Source: a virus
Length of the DNA: 64,000 nt
Strand: one strand, 5' to 3'
Virus record (IMG/VR): IMGVR_UViG_3300035183_000733
Span: 152,496-216,495 of that record
Shown here piece by piece: positions 43,514-50,858 of the stretch; the first letter of the stretch is position 1, and the number at the start of each line of letters is the position of its first letter. Below the pieces are notes generated by a model, which saw only the letters and a program-made list of their open reading frames with translations, had not been told where the DNA came from and did no database searches. The position numbers and the translations under genes are program-made.

Positions 43514-43863
43514 TAGACCGATGCCTGCAGTAGCTTTATCAATTCTTCGAGGACGTACTGCGCCTTGTACTTAACCTCGCTCTTGCCGACCTTGCCGACC
43601 CTCGAGTTTATCTCGGTCTCCACGATCTTGCCAATTTCTTCCACTATGGCATCGAGCTCCGGAGCATCGTCCTTCACAATTCCTTCGGCAACAATGTGGT
43701 TCTGCGAGTACTCGCCGAACCTCTCCTTGTACTGCTCCTGTATCGCCTGGAGCGCAATCCTGGCTGCATCCTGTTGCGACTTGAGCGGATTGGTCTTGAT
43801 GATGTGCATCATCTCGTTCATCTGTGTGACGAAACGGAGTCTGTCGAATTCTTTCTTTTCCAT
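43513..43863 (-). CDS. Helical protein of unknown function, 116 aa
   Basis: Charged helices throughout (LRFVTQMNEMMHIIKTN; VKYKAQYVLEELIKLLQ). No tag and no known motif. First gene after a late-promoter-like box. Confidence 0.65.
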   Translation of the reverse strand: MEKKEFDRLRFVTQMNEMMHIIKTNPLKSQQDAARIALQAIQEQYKERFGEYSQNHIVAEGIVKDDAPELDAIVEEIGKIVETEINSRVGKVGKSEVKYKAQYVLEELIKLLQASV

Positions 43864-43880
43864 TTATTTTCGGTTGGTTT

Positions 43881-43893
43881 CTTTATATATCAC
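43881..43893 (-). promoter_or_regulatory. Late-promoter-like box GTGATATATAAAG overlapping a stop codon
   Basis: 17 nt before the ATG at 43863; includes the TGA stop of the nucleotidyltransferase gene (43890-43892). Confidence 0.6.
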
Positions 43894-44522
43894 TTGACCG
43901 CGGCCAATTTCTCGTTGGCTTCATACAGCACCTCTTGCGGGACTACCTGAGAAAGGGTCTCGTAGCTGTCCGCATCCGCCCTGGTTATCCCGAGCCACTT
44001 GAGGAACTCGTCGGGATCCGACGTTATCTCAACCGACGACGACCATACGCTCTCCGCCTTCATTGCGCCCTTGTTGAGGTCGAACTTGACGCCCCTGCTC
44101 TTGGCGAGCGCACACAGCAACCAGTTCCTGTGTGCGCTCTTCGCCTTGCCGGTCACCTTCGCGTACACGAATTTGGACCATTCTGGGTAGTACACCGGTA
44201 TGAGGTCTACCTGCACCATCCCGTTGATCGCCTTGCCACATATCGGGAATCCGAAGCTGTACACTGATATTCCCGGCATCGCCTTGCCCTGGACGGTCTT
44301 GCCAAGCTTGGCGCTCATGACCCATGTAAAGTCCTGCTTCGGATCGACTCTCACACCAAGATCCAGGTCGCCGGACAGTCCCTCCTCCCGGTGCCACGCT
44401 GATCCTATTAGCATGACCGTCTCGACCTTCGAGTGATCGAGGAACCTCTTTAATGGAGAGAGTGTCTGGCGTGCCTCGTCACCAGTTATCTTTCTAACAC
44501 CTTGTATCGCATATCCCCCCAT
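43890..44522 (-). CDS. Nucleotidyltransferase (pol-beta superfamily), 210 aa
   Basis: Motif VMLIGSAWHREEGLSGDLDL (about residues 36-55) has the GS...DxD signature of pol-beta nucleotidyltransferases, and MVQVDLIPVYY (about 106-116) supplies the third carboxylate. Acceptor unknown. No tag at the N-terminus. A second, unrelated enzyme of this superfamily is at 5287. Abuts the tagged 44522 gene. Confidence 0.75.
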   Translation of the reverse strand: MGGYAIQGVRKITGDEARQTLSPLKRFLDHSKVETVMLIGSAWHREEGLSGDLDLGVRVDPKQDFTWVMSAKLGKTVQGKAMPGISVYSFGFPICGKAINGMVQVDLIPVYYPEWSKFVYAKVTGKAKSAHRNWLLCALAKSRGVKFDLNKGAMKAESVWSSSVEITSDPDEFLKWLGITRADADSYETLSQVVPQEVLYEANEKLAAVK

Positions 44523-44815
44523 TATCTTGTAGTTTCTGTCTTTGCAAGTTCCAATGCCTCCTTGTACGTATTATTGTCGGGGTATAGTCTGCAGAGCTTG
44601 CCTATCCATGATACTATCTGGTCCTTCTTGTCCTTGGTGAATATGCCCTTGCCTACCGAGATGTAATGAAAATTGCTCAGGACATCCTCCTTGGAAATAC
44701 TCGGATGGTCCTCAAACGCGCTAAGCTCCTCTTCAGTCGGTTCTCTGTACAGAGTACGATCGAACACCATGATTGGTTTCTCATTGAAACTTTCGTATAG
44801 TTTTAGATGTTTCAT
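44522..44815 (-). CDS. Small protein with tag-like N-terminus, 97 aa
   Basis: Start taken at ATG 44815 (MKHLKLYESFNEKP), since it matches the shared peptide; the frame could begin six codons earlier. The potential cut site SFNE departs from the (L/I)xE rule at the first position. Body: short helical protein (EDHPSISKEDVLSNFHYI), unknown. Confidence 0.6.
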   Translation of the reverse strand: MKHLKLYESFNEKPIMVFDRTLYREPTEEELSAFEDHPSISKEDVLSNFHYISVGKGIFTKDKKDQIVSWIGKLCRLYPDNNTYKEALELAKTETTR

Positions 44816-44870
44816 ATTAGATTGCCACTCCAACCATGCCCCGCTTCATAGTCGTCCATCAACAAAATAT

Positions 44871-46020
44871 CTACTTTATAGTTTTAACACCCTTACCGTT
44901 ATATATCCAAAACTCGAACTTAATACCAAGTGCTTCTGCTGCTTGTTTTTTTAATAAGTTCAATGGAAGGTTTGTTTTTAATGTATAGTCGCACTTAACC
45001 TCCACTATTCTATTCTCAGATATTATATAAATATCGGGGTAGTACTTGCGTTTAATTCCTACAGAATCGACATACCAGATGCGCCCCGTGTGCTTCTCTA
45101 TCTCTGCGTTCGACACCACTATGTCGTCCTCCACATACCCCATGTTAAGCAGGTCGTTGATAGCAAACCCTTCGTACCCTTGGATCTTCTCGAGCCTACC
45201 AGACGGGAACATGTATAATTTCTTCTTGAACTGTGCTGACTTGTTAGCATCAAACGACGGAGCGTGCTGCATGATGTGCTCTACGCCATACCGCTCCACC
45301 ATCGTCTCCCTGAACTTGGCCCTGAAATCCTTGGACTGTGTGTACCAGTCTGCACCGTGCTTTGACCTGTTTGTGTTGCGAGCCTTTTCTTTCACCACAT
45401 CCGAACACATCGATGACGCGCCTCCGTACCTCTCCTTGTTTGTATTTTGTAACTTCTTCATTACGGACTTGTTTTGTAGCACATGGTCTACACCGTACTT
45501 GGCACGGACCGTATCGATCTTCCTCTTCTTTGACTGGTCGGATTGCGTGTGGTGCTCGACTCCGTACTTTTTGATATAAGTTAACTTTGACTTTATCCTT
45601 GAAGTTCTGAGATTGCGTCTGGTGATCACAACCGTACCGCTCGCGGTTTGTCGCTATGACCTTTTCTTTGCATTCTTTGGTCTCAAAATAATTGTCGACT
45701 CCATACTTAGCTTTCACTGCTTCCTGCGTCTTATCTAAGTTATACTTCTTCTTGCATTCTATAGCAGTACATGTAGCGTAATAGTTAACTGCATTTGTTG
45801 GCTTGATGCCATACCGATCGATGGAGAATTTTCTCATCTTTGAAAACTCTCGCGGGGCCGAACAATATGGACAAACCTCAATCTCATAGCTGGAAAACCA
45901 CACGTGGTAGAACCGCTGTTGTATGGAAATATTTTCTGCTGGTGCATACATCTCGTCGAGAAACCGGGTCAGTTCTCGCAGCTCCGCCACATGTTCAGGG
46001 TTCTTCGATATACACTGCAT
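44871..46020 (-). pseudogene. PD-(D/E)xK homing-endonuclease-like gene split by a one-base shift
   Basis: The 5' part (ATG 46020) has Cys pairs (VCPYCSAPREF; CTAIECKKKY) and repeats of the type KxKVIATNRERYGCDHQTQS. At about 45587 the repeat continues only after skipping one G (KDKVK then LTYIKKYGVEHHTQS), giving five or six repeats in all of the form ERYGVxHxxQ. The 3' part ends with a nuclease core YPDIYIISENRIVEVKCDYT, the PD...ExK active site. Repeats plus this nuclease are typical of phage-borne mobile endonucleases. Either inactivated or a sequencing indel. Confidence 0.7.
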
Positions 46021-46071
46021 GATTGAGCCAAAGGCCTTGCCTGTCTTGGATCTCCACTGATAAGTTTGTTT

Positions 46072-46083
46072 ATCTATATATCT
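46072..46083 (-). promoter_or_regulatory. Late-promoter-like box GATATATAGATA
   Basis: 51 nt before the ATG of the homing-endonuclease-like gene; weaker match. Confidence 0.35.
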
Positions 46084-46092
46084 CTTAATTTT

Positions 46093-46824
46093 TCAACTCC
46101 ACAGTAAAAACCATGCAGGAGAGTTCTCGCTGTCTATCTGTGCCAGAATTTTCTCGAGCTCCTCTTTGCCGTCCTGTTTGATGCCGTCGAAGTTTATCTG
46201 TACACCGCCTGGCAGGTTGTAGTTGAATATGGATAACGTGCGTCCGAGGTTTATCTTGGCCATCGCCAGGCAGTAGCGAACGAACAGCTCGTCGTCATAA
46301 AGATTCTCTTCTGGTATCTTCACCATCGTGCGTATTACTGCGCTCCTGAACGGGTTGCGGCCCATAACAGTTATTCTCTTCGTGTTCTTGTTGAAGCTGT
46401 ATGCTATGGTCTCGAGAAGGTAAGCCCTTGCGAGGTCGAAGTAGCTGTACATCGCCGTCCTGTAAACGAGGTTGTCACCTTGGAATGGTGAAAGGAATAT
46501 CTCGGCTCCGAGGAGCTTTGAGTCCGAGAAGTCTCTTTCCGGCTGGCCCACGAGTCCGAGACCGGTGATTTCGCGCATATCGTACACCGACATGACGCAG
46601 TCTGGAAGTATTATCTCGCGCTTGGTCTTGAAGCTCTCGTGCTGGAATATGCCCTCTGGTATCAGGATGAACCTGTCCTCGACGGCATATTGGTAGTTAT
46701 CGTAGAAATACTCGCGGGCCCTCTTTATGATACGCTTGACTTCCGCCTCGTTGAGCGAGTACGGGAGCGCGCACGATAGGGTGAGCTCGTTGTTTATTTC
46801 TTGAATTAGTTGCGCCTCTGTCAT
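46093..46824 (-). CDS. Virion structural protein (neck/head-completion candidate), 243 aa
   Basis: A helical start (AQLIQEINNELTLSCALPYS) and alpha/beta body (FLSPFQGDNLVYRTAMYSYF; KRITVMGRNPFRSAVIRTM). The size and style recall neck or connector proteins of T4-like phages (gp13/gp14 class), but no firm motif. Coupled with a 22-codon ORF upstream. Confidence 0.6.
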   Translation of the reverse strand: MTEAQLIQEINNELTLSCALPYSLNEAEVKRIIKRAREYFYDNYQYAVEDRFILIPEGIFQHESFKTKREIILPDCVMSVYDMREITGLGLVGQPERDFSDSKLLGAEIFLSPFQGDNLVYRTAMYSYFDLARAYLLETIAYSFNKNTKRITVMGRNPFRSAVIRTMVKIPEENLYDDELFVRYCLAMAKINLGRTLSIFNYNLPGGVQINFDGIKQDGKEELEKILAQIDSENSPAWFLLWS

Positions 46825-46827
46825 TTT

Positions 46828-46896
46828 TTAATAACCTTTTCTTTTTAGCTTGGCAATATATTTCGGGTCGTCAAGTTCCTTTATCCATCGTTTCAT
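46828..46896 (-). CDS. 22-aa basic peptide gene
   Basis: MKRWIKELDDPKYIAKLKRK plus two residues; its ATG overlaps the amidoligase stop (ATGA) and its own stop is 3 nt before the next ATG, so it fits neatly between two coupled genes. Function unknown. Confidence 0.5.
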   Translation of the reverse strand: MKRWIKELDDPKYIAKLKRKGY

Positions 46897-48260
46897 AGTT
46901 TATTTATGCCGAGCTCGGTCTTGCCGTGAGTGTTTGGCGTTCCCTTGTCGTCTTTGTTGTCGGCCTTGAGCACCTGCTCTATGACCTCGGTCTCCTTTGA
47001 TATTTTTGCCAGCTGGCCTATCTCGCCGGACCTTATGATACCACCCTCGACCTTACCGTTTATTATTCGCTTCTTGTTGTCGATGTAGCAACTGTGCGCT
47101 TCATTGTACGCGTGGAATGGCGTGTTAATTATCTTTGACTTCGACACGATATTGCCGGAGTACAGGTTGGAGTCTGCGACGTGCGCGTTAGTTATCACGC
47201 ACCTGTACAGGTCGCACCCGAGTATGTTGCCCTGTAGCTTGGAGTCAAATAATTCAAGTTCCTTTATGTCGAATCCCTTCTGTATTATGGCGTCCTTGAG
47301 TTGATACCTTCCGGCATCTGCGTCGTAGTTTAGGATGCCCTTACGCATGCCACAGTTGACGATGAGATCGAACAGCTTCTCCCTCAGTACCGGGTAGTAC
47401 GTCTTAATCACTTGCGGCTCACCCTTCAGGTCCACAAACAGCTTTATGTTCGGGTAGTTGTAGAAGAACGCCTCCATGTCCGAGAACGAGGATACCACCT
47501 TCTTGTGCTCGACTATGACGCTCTTGAGCCTCGACAGTTCCGCATCAGTATAGATGTTGTTGTTCTGTAGCACGTTATACGTGAACGTGCCGATATAATT
47601 TATTATCTGGAGCAGGTCGTGTGCTTTCTTCTCGTAGCTTCGCCCGCCGCAGTACCTGACCTCGAAGTATCCCTTCGAGAGCTTGGAGAAATTGATGCCG
47701 TAGTACTTGTCGCTCGGCAGCTTGTAGTTCTCTTTGTGTATCTGTGTGATGTTCTCGTTGAAAATGAACTTGTTTACCGGCAGTATCTGGTTGATGCTCC
47801 TGGCGTACATCGAGTTCTTCCTTTTCGGGAATCTGTCGTATATGAACTGCTCGTCGAACCCGAGTATGAACTTGAGCTTGTTTATGAACTGCAGCTTGTT
47901 CTTAAGGTCTATCTTGAACTCGTCGAACGACATGTTGACGTGCAGCGCGCACTTCTCGTCGGTCCACCCGTTGTCCCGTATCCACCCAAGCACCTTGGTC
48001 AAACAAGATATTGCCTCGTAGTACGGCATCGGTTCTGTGATGATCTCGTTCATGCGGACGCCGCCGGAGAAGTCAGGTTCGACCTTCCATTCGCCATCGC
48101 CGAGCGGAGTCTCGGAGTGGTACACCTCGCCGACCTTAATCTTCTTCCTGACGATGGCGCCGAGCTCCTTGGAGAGCTCCTTCCTCGTCTTGTTGGTGTA
48201 CATCTCGAACTCGAACCCAATGACCAGGCCGTTCAGTATTTTGCTTTCTTGTATGTTCAT
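46893..48260 (-). CDS. Amidoligase family protein, 455 aa
   Basis: Matches the putative amidoligase family (glutamine synthetase-like, Amidoligase_2): GFEFEMYTN (residues about 15-23), EPDFSGGVRMNEIITEPM (about 61-78), CALHVNMSFDEF (about 103-114) and a basic GGRSYEKKAHD (about 203-213). These enzymes are thought to form amide bonds with glutamate or peptides and often occur with ATP-grasp genes, two of which are in this window. The C-terminal 150 residues are a separate, Cys-containing region. Preceded by two tiny coupled ORFs. Confidence 0.75.
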   Translation of the reverse strand: MNIQESKILNGLVIGFEFEMYTNKTRKELSKELGAIVRKKIKVGEVYHSETPLGDGEWKVEPDFSGGVRMNEIITEPMPYYEAISCLTKVLGWIRDNGWTDEKCALHVNMSFDEFKIDLKNKLQFINKLKFILGFDEQFIYDRFPKRKNSMYARSINQILPVNKFIFNENITQIHKENYKLPSDKYYGINFSKLSKGYFEVRYCGGRSYEKKAHDLLQIINYIGTFTYNVLQNNNIYTDAELSRLKSVIVEHKKVVSSFSDMEAFFYNYPNIKLFVDLKGEPQVIKTYYPVLREKLFDLIVNCGMRKGILNYDADAGRYQLKDAIIQKGFDIKELELFDSKLQGNILGCDLYRCVITNAHVADSNLYSGNIVSKSKIINTPFHAYNEAHSCYIDNKKRIINGKVEGGIIRSGEIGQLAKISKETEVIEQVLKADNKDDKGTPNTHGKTELGINKL

Positions 48261-48335
48261 CTAAGACCCAATTTTAATAATAAGTCGGCACCCGTTCCCA
48301 TCCTCGCAGCTGTTTGTGATAATGACATTCCTCAT
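48261..48335 (-). CDS. 24-aa leader ORF before the amidoligase
   Basis: MRNVIITNSCEDGNGCRLII and four more residues; its stop (TAG) directly precedes the amidoligase ATG (TAGATG), giving likely translational coupling. Its start overlaps the end of the 16-aa ORF. Confidence 0.45.
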   Translation of the reverse strand: MRNVIITNSCEDGNGCRLIIKIGS

Positions 48336-48385
48336 CATGTTATTTCGTTAGCTTGTTCTGGCTTCAGTTGTTCCATCTTCTTCAT
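48335..48385 (-). CDS. 16-aa leader ORF
   Basis: MKKMEQLKPEQANEIT, stop overlapping the next start. It begins only one base after the late-promoter-like box, so it may be untranslated if that box is a true -10. Confidence 0.3.
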   Translation of the reverse strand: MKKMEQLKPEQANEIT

Positions 48386-48386
48386 G

Positions 48387-48397
48387 TTTTATATATC
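48387..48397 (-). promoter_or_regulatory. Late-promoter-like box GATATATAAAA
   Basis: Just downstream of the S1/ncRNA terminator and before the leader ORFs of the amidoligase unit. Confidence 0.55.
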
Positions 48398-48401
48398 GTG
48401 T

Positions 48402-48437
48402 AAAATAAAAAGAGGGACCAGTTTTAATGGTCCCTCT
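48402..48437 (-). terminator. Intrinsic terminator of the S1/ncRNA transcript
   Basis: AGAGGGACCA-GTTTTAA-TGGTCCCTCT stem of 10 bp followed on the minus strand by TTTTTATTTT. It lies directly after the structured RNA. Confidence 0.9.
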
Positions 48438-48438
48438 C

Positions 48439-48571
48439 ATCTAAGATTGAGTGCCTAACAGTGAGCAGGCCGTATCTATCGTTCGCGATTTGGCCCCTGT
48501 GTCTGTACGTCGCGACTCGCTCAGGGTTCCTGGTTTACACTCGGTATTTCGACCCCTTATTCCCCTTAGAT
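48439..48571 (-). ncRNA. Unidentified structured RNA between the S1 gene and its terminator
   Basis: The 133-nt segment is closed by complementary ends: ATCTAAG (48571-48565) with CTTAGAT (48445-48439). A second helix GAGTG/CACTC is nested inside, then CCCTG/CAGGG, with two copies of the self-complementary TCGCGA that could pair with each other as a kissing contact. It begins at the S1 stop codon and is followed at once by a strong terminator, so it is at least a 3' UTR element of the S1 transcript. It does not match tmRNA, SRP RNA or RNase P RNA patterns that I know. Confidence 0.65.
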
Positions 48572-49668
48572 TACTCTTCGTCGGCCTTCAGGTAGATCTT
48601 GCGAGCCGAAACATCCACGAATTTCACGTAAACGTCCACGTCGTCGCCGACTTTGAGACGTCCGAGTTTCTTTAGTTCCTTGGTAGGTAACAATCCAGTC
48701 ACCTTGTTCTTCATCTCAACAAAGGCCCCGAACTGCTTGATGTCCTTGATCTCTCCCGTCACAATCTCTCCCTCGTACTTGGCCTTGAACTCGGTCAGCG
48801 CCATAATCTCAGGCGATGGACCCTTCTGACTTAGTATGATACGGTTGTTCTCGCGTATCTCCTTTATGTAGAACTTCATCTGGTCTCCCGGCTTTATGTT
48901 CCTCCAGTCGCCGTCAGTAATCTCGGATTCGTGCAGGAGCCCTGTGAACATCTCGTCCCACTCCACGAACACGCCGTAGTCCACAGTCCCAGTTGCGATC
49001 CCGGTAAATTGCGCTCCGAGGTCGAGTTCCTTTATCTTCGAAGGGATTATCTTCTGTATGTACTTCTTGTTCGACACTACGAACATGTCGGACGATTCGA
49101 GGTAGTTTTCCACCATTACCATGACCTCCCTGCCGAGCATTGACTCGAAGTTGAGGACCTTGTTGGCGGCAGCCAGGGATCCTGGCATGAAGCAGTCGAG
49201 CCCGGCGATGTCGACCATGAAGCCGCCATCGTTTATGGACTTGATGGTGCCCTTGTAAGCGGTAAACTCTGTTTTCATAGAATCGAATAGGTCTCGCTTC
49301 AGGGTTATCATGTACGCCTTCTCTATAGAGCCGTAGTAATTGCCCCTGTTGATTGTCTCGAGCAGGACATCCACTTGCAGCCCCGGCTTGAGCGTGTGCC
49401 CGGTTTTCTCGAGGAATCTGCTTTCCTTCTGGTAGTCGAGGAATATGTTCGCGGACGATTCCGTTGTAACAACGACGATCGATCCGTCGACTTTGTCTAC
49501 TCTGGCCTTGCATATCTGGCCCACAACCATGTCTTTGGGGACTATGGAGCGGCCCTCGAAGTAGGCCTGGTATTTGTCGTAAAGTTCTTGCGCGTATGGT
49601 TCCTGGCAGTATACCTTGTGGCTTGGGTCCTTGGTTATTACTGACTTGTTCTCTATGAGTCTGCCCAT
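48571..49668 (-). CDS. Ribosomal protein S1-like, four S1 domains, 365 aa
   Basis: Four S1 RNA-binding domains at about residues 48-123, 137-200, 217-281 and 301-362; the last two are the most typical (GTVDYGVFVEWDEMFTGLLH; GEIKDIKQFGAFVEMKNKVT). The two N-terminal domains are divergent, as are the ribosome-binding domains of cellular S1. Bacterial S1 has six domains (four to six in other phyla), helps mRNA onto the 30S subunit and also binds tmRNA. The phage copy could redirect initiation, replace host S1 or act with SmpB. Transcribed with the structured RNA downstream. Confidence 0.9.
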   Translation of the reverse strand: MGRLIENKSVITKDPSHKVYCQEPYAQELYDKYQAYFEGRSIVPKDMVVGQICKARVDKVDGSIVVVTTESSANIFLDYQKESRFLEKTGHTLKPGLQVDVLLETINRGNYYGSIEKAYMITLKRDLFDSMKTEFTAYKGTIKSINDGGFMVDIAGLDCFMPGSLAAANKVLNFESMLGREVMVMVENYLESSDMFVVSNKKYIQKIIPSKIKELDLGAQFTGIATGTVDYGVFVEWDEMFTGLLHESEITDGDWRNIKPGDQMKFYIKEIRENNRIILSQKGPSPEIMALTEFKAKYEGEIVTGEIKDIKQFGAFVEMKNKVTGLLPTKELKKLGRLKVGDDVDVYVKFVDVSARKIYLKADEE

Positions 49669-49737
49669 TGAGATTTTAATTTTGGTGGTTAAACAATAGT
49701 TATCTGCGTATCGTATCTTTATTATATACTCAAACCT

Positions 49738-49758
49738 ATAAAAGCTTCGGCTTTTTTA
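49738..49758. terminator. Short hairpin terminator
   Basis: AAAAGC-TTCG-GCTTTTTT; T-run on the plus strand, shorter T-run on the minus strand. It follows the small gene at 49763. Confidence 0.5.
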
Positions 49759-49762
49759 AGAA

Positions 49763-49918
49763 TTATTTGAGCTTCTCCTCCAAAACGAGAGTGCCGTCCT
49801 TTTTTATCTTATCCGCGAGCTCCCTCGTTATGACATACGTCTCCATTCTCTTGGGTGTCAACGATTTCTTCATCTTGAATTTGGCTATCTCCGGGTGGCT
49901 CGATTTGTACACGGACAC
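49763..49918 (-). CDS. Small basic protein, about 51 aa
   Basis: GTG at 49918 starts VSVYKSSHPEIAKFKMKKSL and the frame ends VLEEKLK at 49763. The frame is open further upstream into the SprT stop region, but without a standard start. Unknown function; its codon pattern and Lys/Glu content look coding. Confidence 0.5.
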   Translation of the reverse strand: MSVYKSSHPEIAKFKMKKSLTPKRMETYVITRELADKIKKDGTLVLEEKLK

Positions 49919-49928
49919 CGTAAGCTTC

Positions 49929-50480
49929 CTAAAAATATGCAGACCGTATTTTTTTTAGCCACACAATAAAGTCCGCCAGGTTATTATCGGTTATCAGGTC
50001 TACCGGCACGACTACGAGACTGATAGCCTCGATTTCGTCAAATATGACGACCCCGTATTCCTTTATCCTCGCATAGCTCGAAACCTCGAACTCCTCGGCG
50101 TTCTCCGACTTGACTATGTTGTATTCTGGGAATTTTTTGTTCAGTTCCTCCCTCATCCTCATGAATCTCGGGCCGTGCGCGTCCCGCTCCCTCACCCCCG
50201 TTTGCTCAAGGTATGCGTGTATCATCTCGTGCGCGAGAACGTTCCTGAGCTCCTGGAGTGACATCTTGTAGTAGTACGATATGCCTATGTCTCGGATATT
50301 CTGCCCGTCGTAGCTCATGAGCCCTACGGTGTTCTTCGAGTTCATCCACCTCAGCGGCACCGGTTTAACTTTGCCGTCGAACTGGCGCGTATTGATATGG
50401 TCGAATTCGGCACGGAGGTCGATTTTCTTGTAGTTAATGTGTTCGGCCTCAAACAGTCCTATGTCCTTGATGTATTTCAC
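49929..50480 (-). CDS. SprT-like zinc metalloprotease with capsid-targeting-like N-terminus, 183 aa
   Basis: N-terminus MKYIKDIGLFE fits the shared tag with a cut after LFE. The body has the SprT/Wss1-type metalloprotease core: LAHEMIHAYLEQTG (His84, Glu85, His88) and RERDAHGPRF (His102), the third zinc ligand. SprT-like proteases cut DNA-bound proteins. A packaged protease could enter with the DNA. An upstream paralogue is broken (50495-50858). Confidence 0.8.
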   Translation of the reverse strand: MKYIKDIGLFEAEHINYKKIDLRAEFDHINTRQFDGKVKPVPLRWMNSKNTVGLMSYDGQNIRDIGISYYYKMSLQELRNVLAHEMIHAYLEQTGVRERDAHGPRFMRMREELNKKFPEYNIVKSENAEEFEVSSYARIKEYGVVIFDEIEAISLVVVPVDLITDNNLADFIVWLKKIRSAYF

Positions 50481-50494
50481 GCTTTATATCGCTC

Positions 50495-50858
50495 GAATCC
50501 ACAGTAAGTGGGATCCTTACGATACCTTTGGCATTGAGCATCCTCGGATCCTGTGGAACTCCGTGCCGTGCGCTGCGTTGTCGCGTATGTCAAACTGTGC
50601 AAGATACTGATGGACATTTCGTGAGCGAGTATGCCACGCATGTCCTCTTCCGTTTTTGTGTAGAACCCGGACAGCTCTATGTACATCGGGGTCTTGGTAA
50701 ATACTCGCTTGCCGTTGACGAAGCTGGAAGACGTCTTGGACACGAACAGACCGCCCCTGCTTTTAGTGTGATGCTTAGTTCTATCGGCTCGAGCACCCCG
50801 TCAAACAGCACCGTATTTAGGTACGCGTGGTGCTCGTACAGGTCAAATTAGGTATTCA
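50495..50858 (-). pseudogene. Frameshifted SprT-like paralogue
   Basis: Three phases must be joined: LYEHHAYLNTVLFDGVLEPI, then GLFVSKTSSSFVNGKR and GILAHEM, then HQYLAQFDIRDNAAHGTEFH, then RMLNAKGIVRIPLTVDSSDI. Together they give LAHEM-x-HQYLAQF...DNAAHG, i.e. the same HExxH...H site as the intact neighbour. Breaks fall at AGGGGCGG (about 50753), ATGTCCATC (about 50618) and ATCCGAGG (about 50547); there is also a TAA close to the only ATG. Decayed tandem copy, or several assembly indels. Confidence 0.7.

Noticed and set aside
44522-44833. Counting every protein that starts MK/MR as capsid targeted
   Set aside because: Proteins such as 43513-43863, 36600-36845 and 29837-30466 lack the L/I-x-E site or the aromatic-hydrophobic pattern, so they were left out of the tagged set; 44815 is kept only as a weak variant.
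48439-48571. tmRNA, 4.5S RNA or 6S RNA as the identity of the S1-associated RNA
   Set aside because: No tRNA-like domain, no SRP GGAA/AGCAG loop and no long 6S-type bubble; left unidentified.
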